Origin: JANLVI01 sp031363915
Lineage (GTDB): Bacteria; Vulcanimicrobiota; Vulcanimicrobiia; Vulcanimicrobiales; Vulcanimicrobiaceae
Direction: 5' to 3'
DNA length: 64,000 nucleotides
Assembly: GCA_031363915.1 (NCBI GenBank)
Contig: JANLVI010000012.1
Span: 186,001-250,000 of the forward strand
Under the pieces are notes generated by a model. The model did no database searches and was not told where the DNA came from. It saw nothing but the letters and a program-made list of their open reading frames with translations. Made by a program: the position numbers and the translations under genes. Below, in pieces: positions 52,130 through 60,678 of the stretch; position 1 is the stretch's first letter, and every line of letters begins with the position of its first letter.

Positions 52130-53219
52130 CGAAGTGTTTTCGATCGCACCGCTTTCGGCAGCACCTATCCCGTGGGTTCGCCCGAGCCGCTCGACCTCTC
52201 TCCCGCGGGGGAAGCGCGCGTGTTCGTCCGCGTGCGATTTTTCGATACGCGGGTGGGGAATCCGGGCCCGCTCGACGTGCGCGTCGTCGCCAATAAACCG
52301 ATCGGACTCGGTAGCGTCCGCGCCCATCTTGCGGCGGTGACGAAGGCCGTTCCCGCCAGCGTCGCGCGTGCGATCGGCCCGCACGAAGTACAACTCGGAT
52401 TTTTCCCGGAACTCGCGCCGAGCGGTGCGCGGATCGAACGCTACGCAAAAAACGGCCGGTTGAAAACGCTGGTGACGTTTGTCAAGCCAACCGCGACGTT
52501 TTGTGATGTTAACGTCGAGCCAAACTCGTCATACCGCTACCGCATCCGAATCGGTCGGCGTATCGTGGCGAGCCTGACCGTCGATACGCCGCCCGACGTC
52601 CCGCGCGCGACGGCGAACCCGATTCGCAGAAGACGATAGCGACGGCGCGACGGGCCGGATTGCGGTATCTTCTGTTGCGCCTCACGTATGGCGAGTTTTG
52701 GCAGATCACTCCCGAAGCGAAACCGACGATCGACCGGCTCATCGATGAGGCCGCGGGCGCGGGGATCGCAATTCTCGCGTGGACCGTCCCGCGCGAATCG
52801 ACCGCAGAAGATGTTGCGACGAACGCACGTGCACTAACGTATCGCACCCCGCTTGGGCACGGAATCAGTGGACGTGCAGTCGATCTCGAACGCGGCGAAG
52901 AGTTCCTCGGCGGCCGCGCGCGCGGCTGCGGTCGGCTCCCGTGCGCTCCTAATAGCGACGGTCGAAGACCCCTATCTCGAGAAGCTCGATAATAAGCTGT
53001 TTCCGTATCGCACGATCGCGCGCAGCGCCGACGTCCTCCAACCGATGACGTATTGGCGGATGTTGCGCCCATACACGACGGTCGAGCGGCCCGCCGCCGG
53101 CGGAACTTGCAGTGAGTATTACGGAGGCGCGCCGCCTCGGTGCGAGCGGCCAGTCGTTCTACACCTGGATTGGAACGACCGATGCGCAATGGGACGCGAT
53201 TGCGCGCACGCCGTGGTAG
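52130..53219 (+). pseudogene. Multiply frameshifted gene (unassigned, possibly carbohydrate-active)
   Basis: Coding-like sequence jumps frame three times. The N-terminal piece reads FDRTAFGSTYPVGSPEPL and RVGNPGPLDVRVVANK, ending in a fibronectin-III-like strand SSYRYRIRIGRRIVASLTV. Near 52600 the reading frame shifts to DSQKTIATARRAGLRYLLLR, GEFWQITPEAKPTIDRLID and GIAILAWTVPRE, which looks like a TIM-barrel part. Near 52915 it shifts to AVGSRALLIATVEDPYLEKL and SADVLQPMTYWRMLRPY. Near 53105 it shifts to AVSITEARRLGASGQSFYTW and ends at TAG 53217-53219. The layout suggests a secreted or membrane-associated glycosidase-like protein that has decayed. No family is named with confidence. Confidence 0.7.
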
Positions 53220-53239
53220 CGGCGCCGGGTGGATAGCCC

Positions 53240-54352
53240 TTAAGCGACGCGCTCCGTTGCGATGCGCTCGAATGCCGAGAGTGCCGATGCGACGACTTGA
53301 TCCATGTTGTAGTAGCGATACTCGGCTAACCGCCCGACGAACGTCACGTTGGCCTCGGCCGCAGCGCGAGCTGCGTATTTTGCAAAGAGCGCCTTGTTCT
53401 CGGGCGCCGGGATCGGATAGTACGGATCGCCCGCGGCGCTCGGAAACTCGCGCGCGATGGTCGTCTTCGGATGCGTCTGCCCGGTGAGGTGCTTGAACTC
53501 CGTCACGCGCGTGAACTGCTCGCTGCCGGGATAATTTACCACAGCCACGGACTGCTTCCATTCCACATCGTGCGTCTCGAATTCGAACCGCAGCGAGCGA
53601 TAGGGCAGCGGGCCGTAGACGTGACCGAAATACTCGTCGATGGGACCGGTGTAGATGACGTGATGGAAGCGCACGCGGTCTGCCGCCTCGGCAAACGTCG
53701 TCCCGAGCGCGAGGTCGATGCGCGGATGGTCGAGCATCCGTTCGAACATCGCGGCGAACCCGTCGCGCGGCATCGCCTGGAACGAATCGGAAAAATACCG
53801 CTCGTCACGGTTGGTGCGAATCGGGATGCGGCCGCAGACGGAGGCGTCGAGCTTACCTGGATCCAGACCCCACTGTTTGCGGGTGTAGCCGCGAAAGAGC
53901 CGCTCGTAGAGCTCGCGGCCGATCTTTGAGACGATCGCGTCCTCGGAGTTGAGGATCCGCTTTATCGGCACGCGCCGCTCGTCGAAGTAGCGTTGCACTC
54001 CCGCTGCATCGAGGTCGAGGCCATACAGCGCCTGGAGCGTCGCGCCCGAGATCGGCAAGGGAACCGAGACCCCCGCGACGTTTGCCAAAACCCGATGCTC
54101 GTACGGACGCCAATCCGTAAACCGGGAGAGGTAGCTGACGACGAGTTCGCTCGAGGTATGAAAAATGTGCGGCCCATACTGGTGAATGCGCACGCCGGCC
54201 GCATCGAGCGGGTCATAGGCGTTGCCCGCCACGTGCGGCCGTGTATCTACGACGAGCACGCGCGCCTCAAGCTCGCTTGCCAAGCGCTCGGCCAGGGTCG
54301 CTCCCGCGAAGCCCGCGCCGACCACGAGATAGTCGTAGGTCGAATTCACCAT
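53240..54352 (-). CDS. glf: UDP-galactopyranose mutase
   Basis: A 370-residue FAD enzyme that interconverts UDP-galactopyranose and UDP-galactofuranose. YLVVGAGFAGATLAERLAS binds FAD, then VAGNAYDPLD, VRIHQYGPHIFHTSSE, RPYEHRV and ISGATLQALYG follow in the order of bacterial Glf. The C-terminus holds RFEFETHDVEWKQSV, AEYRYYNMDQVVASALS. The length is normal (about 370-380). It predicts galactofuranose in the surface glycan. It is oriented away from the PilZ gene, with a 104-base gap containing a GC-rich stretch. Confidence 0.95.
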   Translation of the reverse strand: MVNSTYDYLVVGAGFAGATLAERLASELEARVLVVDTRPHVAGNAYDPLDAAGVRIHQYGPHIFHTSSELVVSYLSRFTDWRPYEHRVLANVAGVSVPLPISGATLQALYGLDLDAAGVQRYFDERRVPIKRILNSEDAIVSKIGRELYERLFRGYTRKQWGLDPGKLDASVCGRIPIRTNRDERYFSDSFQAMPRDGFAAMFERMLDHPRIDLALGTTFAEAADRVRFHHVIYTGPIDEYFGHVYGPLPYRSLRFEFETHDVEWKQSVAVVNYPGSEQFTRVTEFKHLTGQTHPKTTIAREFPSAAGDPYYPIPAPENKALFAKYAARAAAEANVTFVGRLAEYRYYNMDQVVASALSAFERIATERVA

Positions 54353-54456
54353 ATTTCCATTCGACGCCGGGGGAGCCGAAATCGTTTATCCCATCCGGCC
54401 CGGGGCCGAGCGGGCGGGCGGGTGGACGATACGCTCCTCGCTAAGTAGAAGGGAGG

Positions 54457-55128
54457 ATGTTACCAGAACTTCTCGCGTGGTTCACCGGCAAAGAGCAGAA
54501 CCGCCGGAAATTCCCGCGCAAGCGCAAGCCCTACCGCGCCACCTATAGTGTCGACGGTGCGGTCCAGCGTCCCGCCATCGGCCTCGACATCAGCGGCGGC
54601 GGCATCTGCATCCTCACGCAAGAAGCCGTCGGCCGCGATGAGTTCGACATTCGCGCGACCCTCGACACGCGTTCGATCCGGTTGCGCGCGCGAACGGTGT
54701 GGCAAGACAACGTCACGCACCAGGGCAAAACGGTCTGGCGATACGGCATGCGGTTTACCGGTATTCCGGCGGACGATTGGGACGCGATCATCCGCTTCAC
54801 GACCGACAAACCTGTCGCCGATGTGAACAAGGCCCAAGACGAACTCGTCACCGTCAAAATGACGGCCGACGATACGGCGCGCCTCTTGCCTAAAGATCTG
54901 CAGACGAAATTGCTGATCATGCTCGTCGACCGCCGTAGGCTCGCACCGCTCGATGCGAAGGTCACGCCGCTCGTACAGTATTTTTATTCCGGCATCGCGC
55001 GCCACCAAGAGAAACTCATGCATCGCCTGACGATCCAATCCAAACTCGTCGGCGGCGAATCGACGGAAATGTTCGAGACCCGTTTCGTGTTCGACGACAA
55101 CGGCGAACAGATCCTGATCCTCAACTAA
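54457..55128 (+). CDS. PilZ-domain protein (cyclic-di-GMP receptor-like)
   Basis: A 223-residue protein. Residues about 14-110 form a PilZ domain with RRKFPRKRKPYRATY (RxxxR-type arginines) and the D-x-S-x-x-G motif DISGGGICIL. This combination binds cyclic di-GMP in characterised proteins. The C-terminal 110 residues (RLLPKDLQTKLLIMLVDRR and after) are helical and unrelated to known outputs. The gene is followed 16 bases later by gmd, so cyclic di-GMP could influence glycan supply by binding partners encoded nearby. The output is unknown. Confidence 0.85.
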   Translation: MLPELLAWFTGKEQNRRKFPRKRKPYRATYSVDGAVQRPAIGLDISGGGICILTQEAVGRDEFDIRATLDTRSIRLRARTVWQDNVTHQGKTVWRYGMRFTGIPADDWDAIIRFTTDKPVADVNKAQDELVTVKMTADDTARLLPKDLQTKLLIMLVDRRRLAPLDAKVTPLVQYFYSGIARHQEKLMHRLTIQSKLVGGESTEMFETRFVFDDNGEQILILN

Positions 55129-55144
55129 TCACCCAAAGGAAACC

Positions 55145-56122
55145 GTGGCTCAGAAGACTGCCCTCATCACGGGTGTGACCGGACAGGACGGCTCGTACCT
55201 TGCCGAGCTGTTGCTCGAGCAGGGCTACCGCGTCGTCGGCATGACGCGCCGCTCGAGTACCGATGTCCACGAACGCATCGAGCATATCGTCGACCGGATC
55301 GAAATCGTTTCGGGCGACCTGCTCGATCAAAGCTCGATCACGACGATCCTCGCCGACGTGCGCCCAAGCGAAATCTACAATCTTGCCGCTCAGTCGTTCG
55401 TTCCCGCGTCGTGGACGCAGCCGGTCCTCACTGGCGAGTTCACGGCACTTGGCGTCACACGCGTGCTCGAAGCGATCCGTTCCGTCGACAAGAGCATCCG
55501 TTTTTACCAGGCGTCGAGTTCGGAGATGTTCGGTAAGGTGCAACAGGTTCCGCAAGTGGAGACGACGCCGTTCTATCCGCGCAGCCCGTACGGCGTTGCC
55601 AAAGCGTACGGCCACTGGATTACCGTCAACTATCGCGAATCGTACGACCTCTTCGCCGTAAGCGGGATCTTATTCAACCATGAGTCTCCGCGGCGCGGCA
55701 AAGAGTTCGTCACGCGCAAGATAACCGACGGCGTCGTGCGCATCAAACTCAAGATCGCAAGCGAACTACGCCTAGGGAATTTAGATGCAGCGCGCGATTG
55801 GGGATTTGCCGGCGACTACGTCCGCGCGATGTGGCTTATGCTGCAGCAGGACGCGCCGGACGATTTCGTCGTTGCGACGGGCGAAGCACACACGGTACGT
55901 GAGTTTCTGCAGATCGCGTTCGGCGCCGTCGATCTCGACTACGAAAAATTCGTCGTCGTCGATCCGCGCTTCTATCGTCCGGCCGAAGTCGATCACCTCA
56001 TCGGCGACCCGGCAAAAGCGAAGTCGAAGCTCGGTTGGCAGCCCAAAACGACGTTTGCCGAACTCGTCGAAATGATGGTTCGCGAAGATCTCGCGCGGTT
56101 GCGTCCGCTCGTCTCGGTCTAA
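55145..56122 (+). CDS. gmd: GDP-mannose 4,6-dehydratase
   Basis: A 325-residue enzyme with GTG at 55145. It converts GDP-mannose to GDP-4-keto-6-deoxy-mannose with bound NADP. TALITGVTGQDGSYLAELLL, RRSSTD, IYNLAAQSFVPASWTQPVLT, YQASSSEMFGKVQQVPQ, YPRSPYGVAKAYGHW (YxxxK) and LFNHESPRRGKEFVTRKI are diagnostic for Gmd. The length is slightly below the 340-370 common in the family. The product feeds Rmd, encoded three bases downstream. Confidence 0.95.
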   Translation: MAQKTALITGVTGQDGSYLAELLLEQGYRVVGMTRRSSTDVHERIEHIVDRIEIVSGDLLDQSSITTILADVRPSEIYNLAAQSFVPASWTQPVLTGEFTALGVTRVLEAIRSVDKSIRFYQASSSEMFGKVQQVPQVETTPFYPRSPYGVAKAYGHWITVNYRESYDLFAVSGILFNHESPRRGKEFVTRKITDGVVRIKLKIASELRLGNLDAARDWGFAGDYVRAMWLMLQQDAPDDFVVATGEAHTVREFLQIAFGAVDLDYEKFVVVDPRFYRPAEVDHLIGDPAKAKSKLGWQPKTTFAELVEMMVREDLARLRPLVSV

Positions 56123-56125
56123 GCC

Positions 56126-57052
56126 GTGCGCGTGCTCGTCACCGGCGCAAACGGATTCGTCGGTGGCTACGCCGTCGGTGCTCTGCGCGCGCGGGGCGAT
56201 GAGGTGATCGCCGCCGGTCATGGCGCCCCGGGTCTGCTGCCCCTCGACGTCCGCGATCCGCTGAACGTGCGCGGCGTGATCGACCTCGCGCAGGCCGATG
56301 CCATCGTGCATCTCGCCGCCCAAGCGTTCGTGCCGCAGTCGATCTCCGATCCGCTCGCGACGATCGACATCAACGCGATGGGGACGGCGCGCTTACTCGA
56401 AGCCGTGCGCGCCGCACGCGATGCCGGCGGAACGAATCCGCGCGTTTTGATCGTGAGTACCGCCGAAGTCTATGGCGCACAGCCGCCCGCGGCGTTTCCG
56501 CTGCGCGAGTCTACCCCGCCGGCTCCGGCGAATCCCTATGCGGCAAGCAAACTTGCCGCGGAGGCGTTCGGGATCGCTAGCGTGCATGCGTACGGACTCG
56601 ACGTCATTATCGTACGTTCGTTCAACCACATCGGTCCCGGGCAAGACGACCGCTTCGTCGTCGCATCGTTTGCCGCGCAGCTCGCGAAGATCGCGCGCGG
56701 CGGACCCGCCGAGATGCTAATCGGCAATCTTTCCGCCGAGCGCGATTTTCTCGACGTGCGGGATGTCGTTCGCGCGTACGTCGCGCTGCTCGAGCGCGGT
56801 GAGCGCGGGCAGATATACAACGTGTGTAGCGGTGTTGCGGTACCGATTCGTGATGTCTTGCGGATGCTCGTGACTACGGCGCGCGTCGCCGTCGAGATTC
56901 GCGAAGATCCGGCGCGCATGCGCGCGAGCGATACCCCGCTCTTCGTCGGCGATGCATCGAAGTTGCGTGCTGCAACCGGCTGGGCGCCGCAGATCGCGCT
57001 CGAAACGTCGCTGCGCGATACGTATCGCGCGGCATACGAGCGCGCGGCATGA
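56126..57052 (+). CDS. rmd: GDP-6-deoxy-D-mannose reductase (Rmd), GDP-D-rhamnose synthesis
   Basis: A 308-residue SDR enzyme with GTG at 56126. VLVTGANGFVGGYAVGAL binds the cofactor; VHLAAQAFVPQSISDPLAT and VSTAEVYGAQPPAAFPL follow, and the catalytic Tyr/Lys are in NPYAASKLAAEAF. FNHIGPGQDDRFVVASFAAQ is typical of Rmd. With Gmd it makes GDP-D-rhamnose. The stop overlaps the larC start by four bases, which is unusual because larC belongs to nickel-cofactor assembly. Confidence 0.88.
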   Translation: MRVLVTGANGFVGGYAVGALRARGDEVIAAGHGAPGLLPLDVRDPLNVRGVIDLAQADAIVHLAAQAFVPQSISDPLATIDINAMGTARLLEAVRAARDAGGTNPRVLIVSTAEVYGAQPPAAFPLRESTPPAPANPYAASKLAAEAFGIASVHAYGLDVIIVRSFNHIGPGQDDRFVVASFAAQLAKIARGGPAEMLIGNLSAERDFLDVRDVVRAYVALLERGERGQIYNVCSGVAVPIRDVLRMLVTTARVAVEIREDPARMRASDTPLFVGDASKLRAATGWAPQIALETSLRDTYRAAYERAA

Positions 57053-58224
57053 GAGCGGTCTACTTCGATCAGATCGGCGGGTCGAGCGGCAACATGTTGC
57101 TTGGCGCGCTGGTCGACGCGGGCGCGCCGGTCGCCGAACTGGAGACGGCGCTGCGCACGATCCCGGTAAGCGGCTGGATGCTCGAACAAACACGCGTCAT
57201 CAAGCGCGGTGTCGCGGCAACGTATTTCGATTTCATCGTCCCGGGCGAGGACGGGCATCCGGGAGCGGCGGCACATGGCCGGCATATCGATGAGGTGCTC
57301 GCCATCGTCGCGCGTTCGGGTCTTACCGCATCGCAGAAGGCGCGTGCATCGGCGATTTACGAGCGACTCGGCGAGGCGGAAGCGCGCGTCCACGGCACGA
57401 CCGCCGACCAGGTACACTTTCACGAAGTCGGCGCGGTCGATGCGATCCTCGATGTTGCCGGCGCGTGCGTCGCGCTCGATTTGCTTGGGATCGAACGCGT
57501 CTATGCATCTGCTTATCCGCTCGGCAACGGTGAAATCGTCATGCAACACGGACGCTTTCCCAACCCGCCGCCTGCGACCGCCGACCTGATGCGCGGGGCG
57601 GCGACACGTTCGACGGACGTTGTCGGCGAACTCGTCACGCCCACCGCCGCTGCGATCCTCGCCACGCTCGTCGAACGCGTCGGCGAACGGCCGGCGATGA
57701 CGTTCGAGCGGCATGGGTACGGTGCGGGCCGCAGCGATTTCCCAATGCCCAACGTCGTGCGCGCGACGATCGGCGAACTCGGCGAGCGTTCGGCCACGAC
57801 CGTCCGCGTGCTCGAAGCCAACGTCGACGATCTCTCACCCGAATATTTCGAACTCGCGATCGAACGCGTCTTTGCCGCCGGTGCGCTCGATGTGTGGCTC
57901 ATGCCGATCACGATGAAAAAAGTGCGCCCGGCGGTCCTCTTTTCGGCGATCGTGCCGGTCGACCGCGCCGATGCGTGCGCCGAGGTGATCCTGATGCAAA
58001 CCTCGACCATCGGGGTACGCTCGTACGACGTCGAGCGCTACGTCGCCGAACGGACAATCGAAGAACGCGAAACCCCGTACGGCCCGGTTCGCGTGAAGAT
58101 CGCAACCATCGCGGGCCGTCCGCGCGCGACCCTCGAATACGACGATTTGCTCCGCATCGCGCGCGAGCACAACCGACCCCTCGCCGACCTCGCCCGCGAA
58201 CTCGAACGGATCCTCGACCTATGA
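57049..58224 (+). CDS. larC: Nickel pincer cofactor biosynthesis protein LarC
   Basis: A 391-residue protein of the DUF111/LarC family, the CTP-dependent nickel insertase that completes the pincer cofactor of lactate racemase and relatives. YFDQIGGSSGNMLLGALVDA, DQVHFHEVGAVDAILDVAG, GDIVMQHGRFPNPPPATADL-like NGEIVMQHGRFPNPPPAT, and LEANVDDLSPEYFELAIERV are all family hallmarks. It overlaps rmd and larE by four bases each. No larA or larB is visible, so the cofactor user is elsewhere or is another racemase/epimerase. Confidence 0.93.
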   Translation: MRAVYFDQIGGSSGNMLLGALVDAGAPVAELETALRTIPVSGWMLEQTRVIKRGVAATYFDFIVPGEDGHPGAAAHGRHIDEVLAIVARSGLTASQKARASAIYERLGEAEARVHGTTADQVHFHEVGAVDAILDVAGACVALDLLGIERVYASAYPLGNGEIVMQHGRFPNPPPATADLMRGAATRSTDVVGELVTPTAAAILATLVERVGERPAMTFERHGYGAGRSDFPMPNVVRATIGELGERSATTVRVLEANVDDLSPEYFELAIERVFAAGALDVWLMPITMKKVRPAVLFSAIVPVDRADACAEVILMQTSTIGVRSYDVERYVAERTIEERETPYGPVRVKIATIAGRPRATLEYDDLLRIAREHNRPLADLARELERILDL

Positions 58225-59054
58225 TTTCGGTCCTCGAAGACATCGACGTGAAAGAAGCCCGCCTGCGAGCTATCGTGCGCGAGCTGGGCTCGTGCATCGT
58301 CGCGTTTTCCGGCGGCGTCGATTCCGCGCTCGTCCTGCGTGTCGCAACGCAAGAACTGGGCGAACGGGCGCTGGGCGTCACGGCCAAATCCGAGAGCCTC
58401 GCCGCGCGTGAACTCGACGGCGTGATCGACTTTGCGCGAGCACTCGATGTCGCGCACCAATTCGTGCAGACAAACGAACTCGCAAATCCCGACTACGCGG
58501 CGAACCCCGCCAACCGCTGTTACCACTGCAAACACGAACTCTACGATAAGCTCACGGAGCTCGCCCAAGAACGCGGCTTCGCTTGCGTCATCGACGGCTT
58601 CAATACGGACGATGCCGGCGACTGGCGCCCGGGCCGCAAGGCTGCGGGCGAATATGCCGTACGCAGTCCGCTTGCCGAAGCGGGATTTGCCAAGAGCGAC
58701 GTGCGCGCGCTCGCAAAAAAGCTCGACCTTGCCGTGTGGGATAAACCGGCGCTCGCGTGTCTTTCGTCGCGTTTCCCGTACGGCACGCCGATCACGCTCG
58801 AACTGCTGATGCAAGTCGATCGCGCCGAAGAAGCGGTGCTCGCCGCAGGCGTACGCGAGTGCCGGGTCCGCCATCACGGCGAGGTCGCGCGTATCGAAGT
58901 TCCGCCGGAGGCCATCGCGCAACTGGCGCAGCCCGACGTGCGCGAACGCGTACTCGCGGGCGTACGTGCCGCCGGATATCGGTACGTCGCGCTGGATTTG
59001 GGCGGATACGTGAGCGGAAACTTGAACAAAGCGCTCGATGGACAAACCCGATGA
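58221..59054 (+). CDS. larE: ATP-dependent sulfurtransferase LarE for the nickel pincer cofactor
   Basis: A 277-residue PP-loop enzyme from ATG 58221; a longer in-frame version runs inside larC. The ATP pyrophosphatase loop is SGGVDS (30-35). NRCYHCK (C100, C103) and ALACLSSRFPYG (C180) supply three conserved cysteines. LarE adenylates pyridinium bis-carboxylate and adds sulfur. Enzymes with one key cysteine sacrifice it. Those with three cysteines, such as the Thermotoga enzyme, have been shown to bind a [4Fe-4S] cluster that can act catalytically. The three-cysteine pattern here favours the second type. The stop lies 17 bases inside the next gene. Confidence 0.92.
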   Translation: MISVLEDIDVKEARLRAIVRELGSCIVAFSGGVDSALVLRVATQELGERALGVTAKSESLAARELDGVIDFARALDVAHQFVQTNELANPDYAANPANRCYHCKHELYDKLTELAQERGFACVIDGFNTDDAGDWRPGRKAAGEYAVRSPLAEAGFAKSDVRALAKKLDLAVWDKPALACLSSRFPYGTPITLELLMQVDRAEEAVLAAGVRECRVRHHGEVARIEVPPEAIAQLAQPDVRERVLAGVRAAGYRYVALDLGGYVSGNLNKALDGQTR

Positions 59055-59634
59055 GAGCGCGTTTGACGCGTTCGTTTTTTCGCAGCGCGGGACGCTGCTC
59101 GCCCTTCCTGCCATAGCCCTCACGGCGCTCGGCAAACCCAGCGCTTTTTCGATCGCGCTCGGCTTGCCGATCGCATTCATCGGTGAGGCCGTTCGCTGCT
59201 GGGCCGTCGGCTATTCCGGCGTGACCACGCGCGGCGATCACCTCGAAGCGCCGGCGCTCGTTACCGCGGGCCCGTACGCGCACGTGCGCAATCCGCTCTA
59301 CGTCGGCAATTTCATCACGGCGCTCGGCTTTTCGATCGCGTTCACGGGGAAAAACCGTGGCGCGGCGCGTGCCGCGCTTGTCGGCGGTTCGCTTGCGACG
59401 ATGCTCGGCGTATACAGCGTGATCGTCCCGCACGAAGAACGCTTTCTCGAGGCCGAGTTCGGCGAACCGTTCCGCCGGTATCTCGAAGACGTCCCGCGGA
59501 TCGTCCCGCAGCTCGAAGTGACCGGCAGTAAGACCGGAAGCTACGACATCGACGTGATCGGCAAAGCCGAGACGCGGACGTTTGCGACGTTTGGCGCGAT
59601 GCTCGGAATCTTGGCGCTCAAAGCGCTGCGCTGA
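59038..59634 (+). CDS. Isoprenylcysteine carboxyl methyltransferase-family membrane protein
   Basis: A 198-residue membrane protein with four or so hydrophobic helices. The SAM-binding signature GPYAHVRNPLYVGNF and the later EERFLEAEFGEPFRRYLE are typical of the ICMT/PEMT-like family that methylates lipids, isoprenoids or small membrane compounds. The C-terminal tail (TFATFGAMLGILALKAL) is hydrophobic. It starts inside the last codons of larE, so it is translationally coupled to the cofactor genes. Its substrate is unknown. Confidence 0.8.
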   Translation: MDKPDESAFDAFVFSQRGTLLALPAIALTALGKPSAFSIALGLPIAFIGEAVRCWAVGYSGVTTRGDHLEAPALVTAGPYAHVRNPLYVGNFITALGFSIAFTGKNRGAARAALVGGSLATMLGVYSVIVPHEERFLEAEFGEPFRRYLEDVPRIVPQLEVTGSKTGSYDIDVIGKAETRTFATFGAMLGILALKALR

Positions 59635-59664
59635 ATCCCGCGGCAGCGCGGACGGATTAAGATA

Positions 59665-60633
59665 GTGATGGGCTCGGACCACGACCACGGCGATCACGAC
59701 CACCAGCACGTCGGCCACAGTCATGCGGCCGGCGCAGGCCCGACCGCGCTCAAATTCGCCTTAGCGGCGACTGCCGCGATCGCGATCCTCGAAGTCGTCG
59801 GCGGCTTCGCCTCACACTCTCTTGCGTTGCTCTCGGATGCGGCGCACGTTTCGATGGACGTGGTGGCCCTGGCGATCGCGTTGATCGCCTCGATCCAGGC
59901 GGGCCGCCCGGCAAACCTGCAGCAGACCTACGGCTTTGCGCGCTTGGAGATCCTCGCCGCGCTCGCCAACGGCGGACTCTTGCTCGCCGTGACCCTGCTG
60001 ATCGTGGTCGAAGCCGTCAAACGCTTCATCACCCCCGAGCTGCCCGAAGGCTCGCTGATGACGATCGTCGCTGCGATCGGCCTTACCGTGAATCTCGCCG
60101 TCGGGTTGGTTTTGCTGCGCGCGAGTCACGGGAACATGAACGTCCGCGCCGCCGTCCTGCACGTCGCCGGCGATGCGCTCGGCGCGCTCGCCGTGATAGT
60201 CGGCGGCACGATCATCGTTGCGACGCATCTTGCCTGGATCGATCCGCTGCTCTCGCTCCTTGTCTCCGGCATCATCGTCGCGGGCGTTGTGGGGATCCTG
60301 AAAGACGCAACGCACGTGTTGCTCGAGAGTGCGCCTGCGCACGCCGAAGTCCCAATCGTTCGCGAACGCATCGCGTCGCTCGACGGCGTCGTCGGCGTCC
60401 ACGACCTGCACGTCTGGACACTCGGCAGCGGTTCGCACGCCCTCTCCGCGCACGTCCTGCTCGCTGACTCGCGCATCAGTGAAGCGAGCACGATCATGCG
60501 ACGCATCGATACCGCGATGCGAGAAGACTTTGCAATATCCCACGTGACGGTGCAGTTCGAATGCGAATCGTGCGACGTCGACGACCGTATTGTCTGCACG
60601 CAAGTCGGTGCCGGAGCCGCCGGGGCTCGCTAG
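59665..60633 (+). CDS. Cation diffusion facilitator metal exporter (CzcD/ZitB-like)
   Basis: A 322-residue CDF transporter that moves zinc, cobalt or similar divalent ions out of the cytoplasm in exchange for protons. The N-terminus is histidine-rich (DHDHGDHDHQHVGHSHA). Six helices follow, with HSLALLSDAAHVSMDVVALA carrying the metal-site HxxxD-type residues and HVAGDALGALAVIVGG the second pair. The C-terminal cytoplasmic domain has GVHDLHVWTLGSGSHALSAH. GTG at 59665 is followed at once by ATG at 59668; either may be the start. The location after larC/larE raises the possibility of a link with nickel or zinc balance. Confidence 0.92.
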   Translation: MMGSDHDHGDHDHQHVGHSHAAGAGPTALKFALAATAAIAILEVVGGFASHSLALLSDAAHVSMDVVALAIALIASIQAGRPANLQQTYGFARLEILAALANGGLLLAVTLLIVVEAVKRFITPELPEGSLMTIVAAIGLTVNLAVGLVLLRASHGNMNVRAAVLHVAGDALGALAVIVGGTIIVATHLAWIDPLLSLLVSGIIVAGVVGILKDATHVLLESAPAHAEVPIVRERIASLDGVVGVHDLHVWTLGSGSHALSAHVLLADSRISEASTIMRRIDTAMREDFAISHVTVQFECESCDVDDRIVCTQVGAGAAGAR

Positions 60634-60678
60634 CTTACACTAGGTGCGGTTTTCGCAGAGCGCGAATGCCGTGAGGCT

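Noticed and set aside
56536..57714. Long minus-strand open stretch opposite rmd and larC
   Set aside because: Its sequence is the antisense of two confidently identified genes and shows no family signature.
58038..59180. Long minus-strand open stretch opposite larE
   Set aside because: Antisense shadow of larE and its neighbours; no motif or plausible start context.
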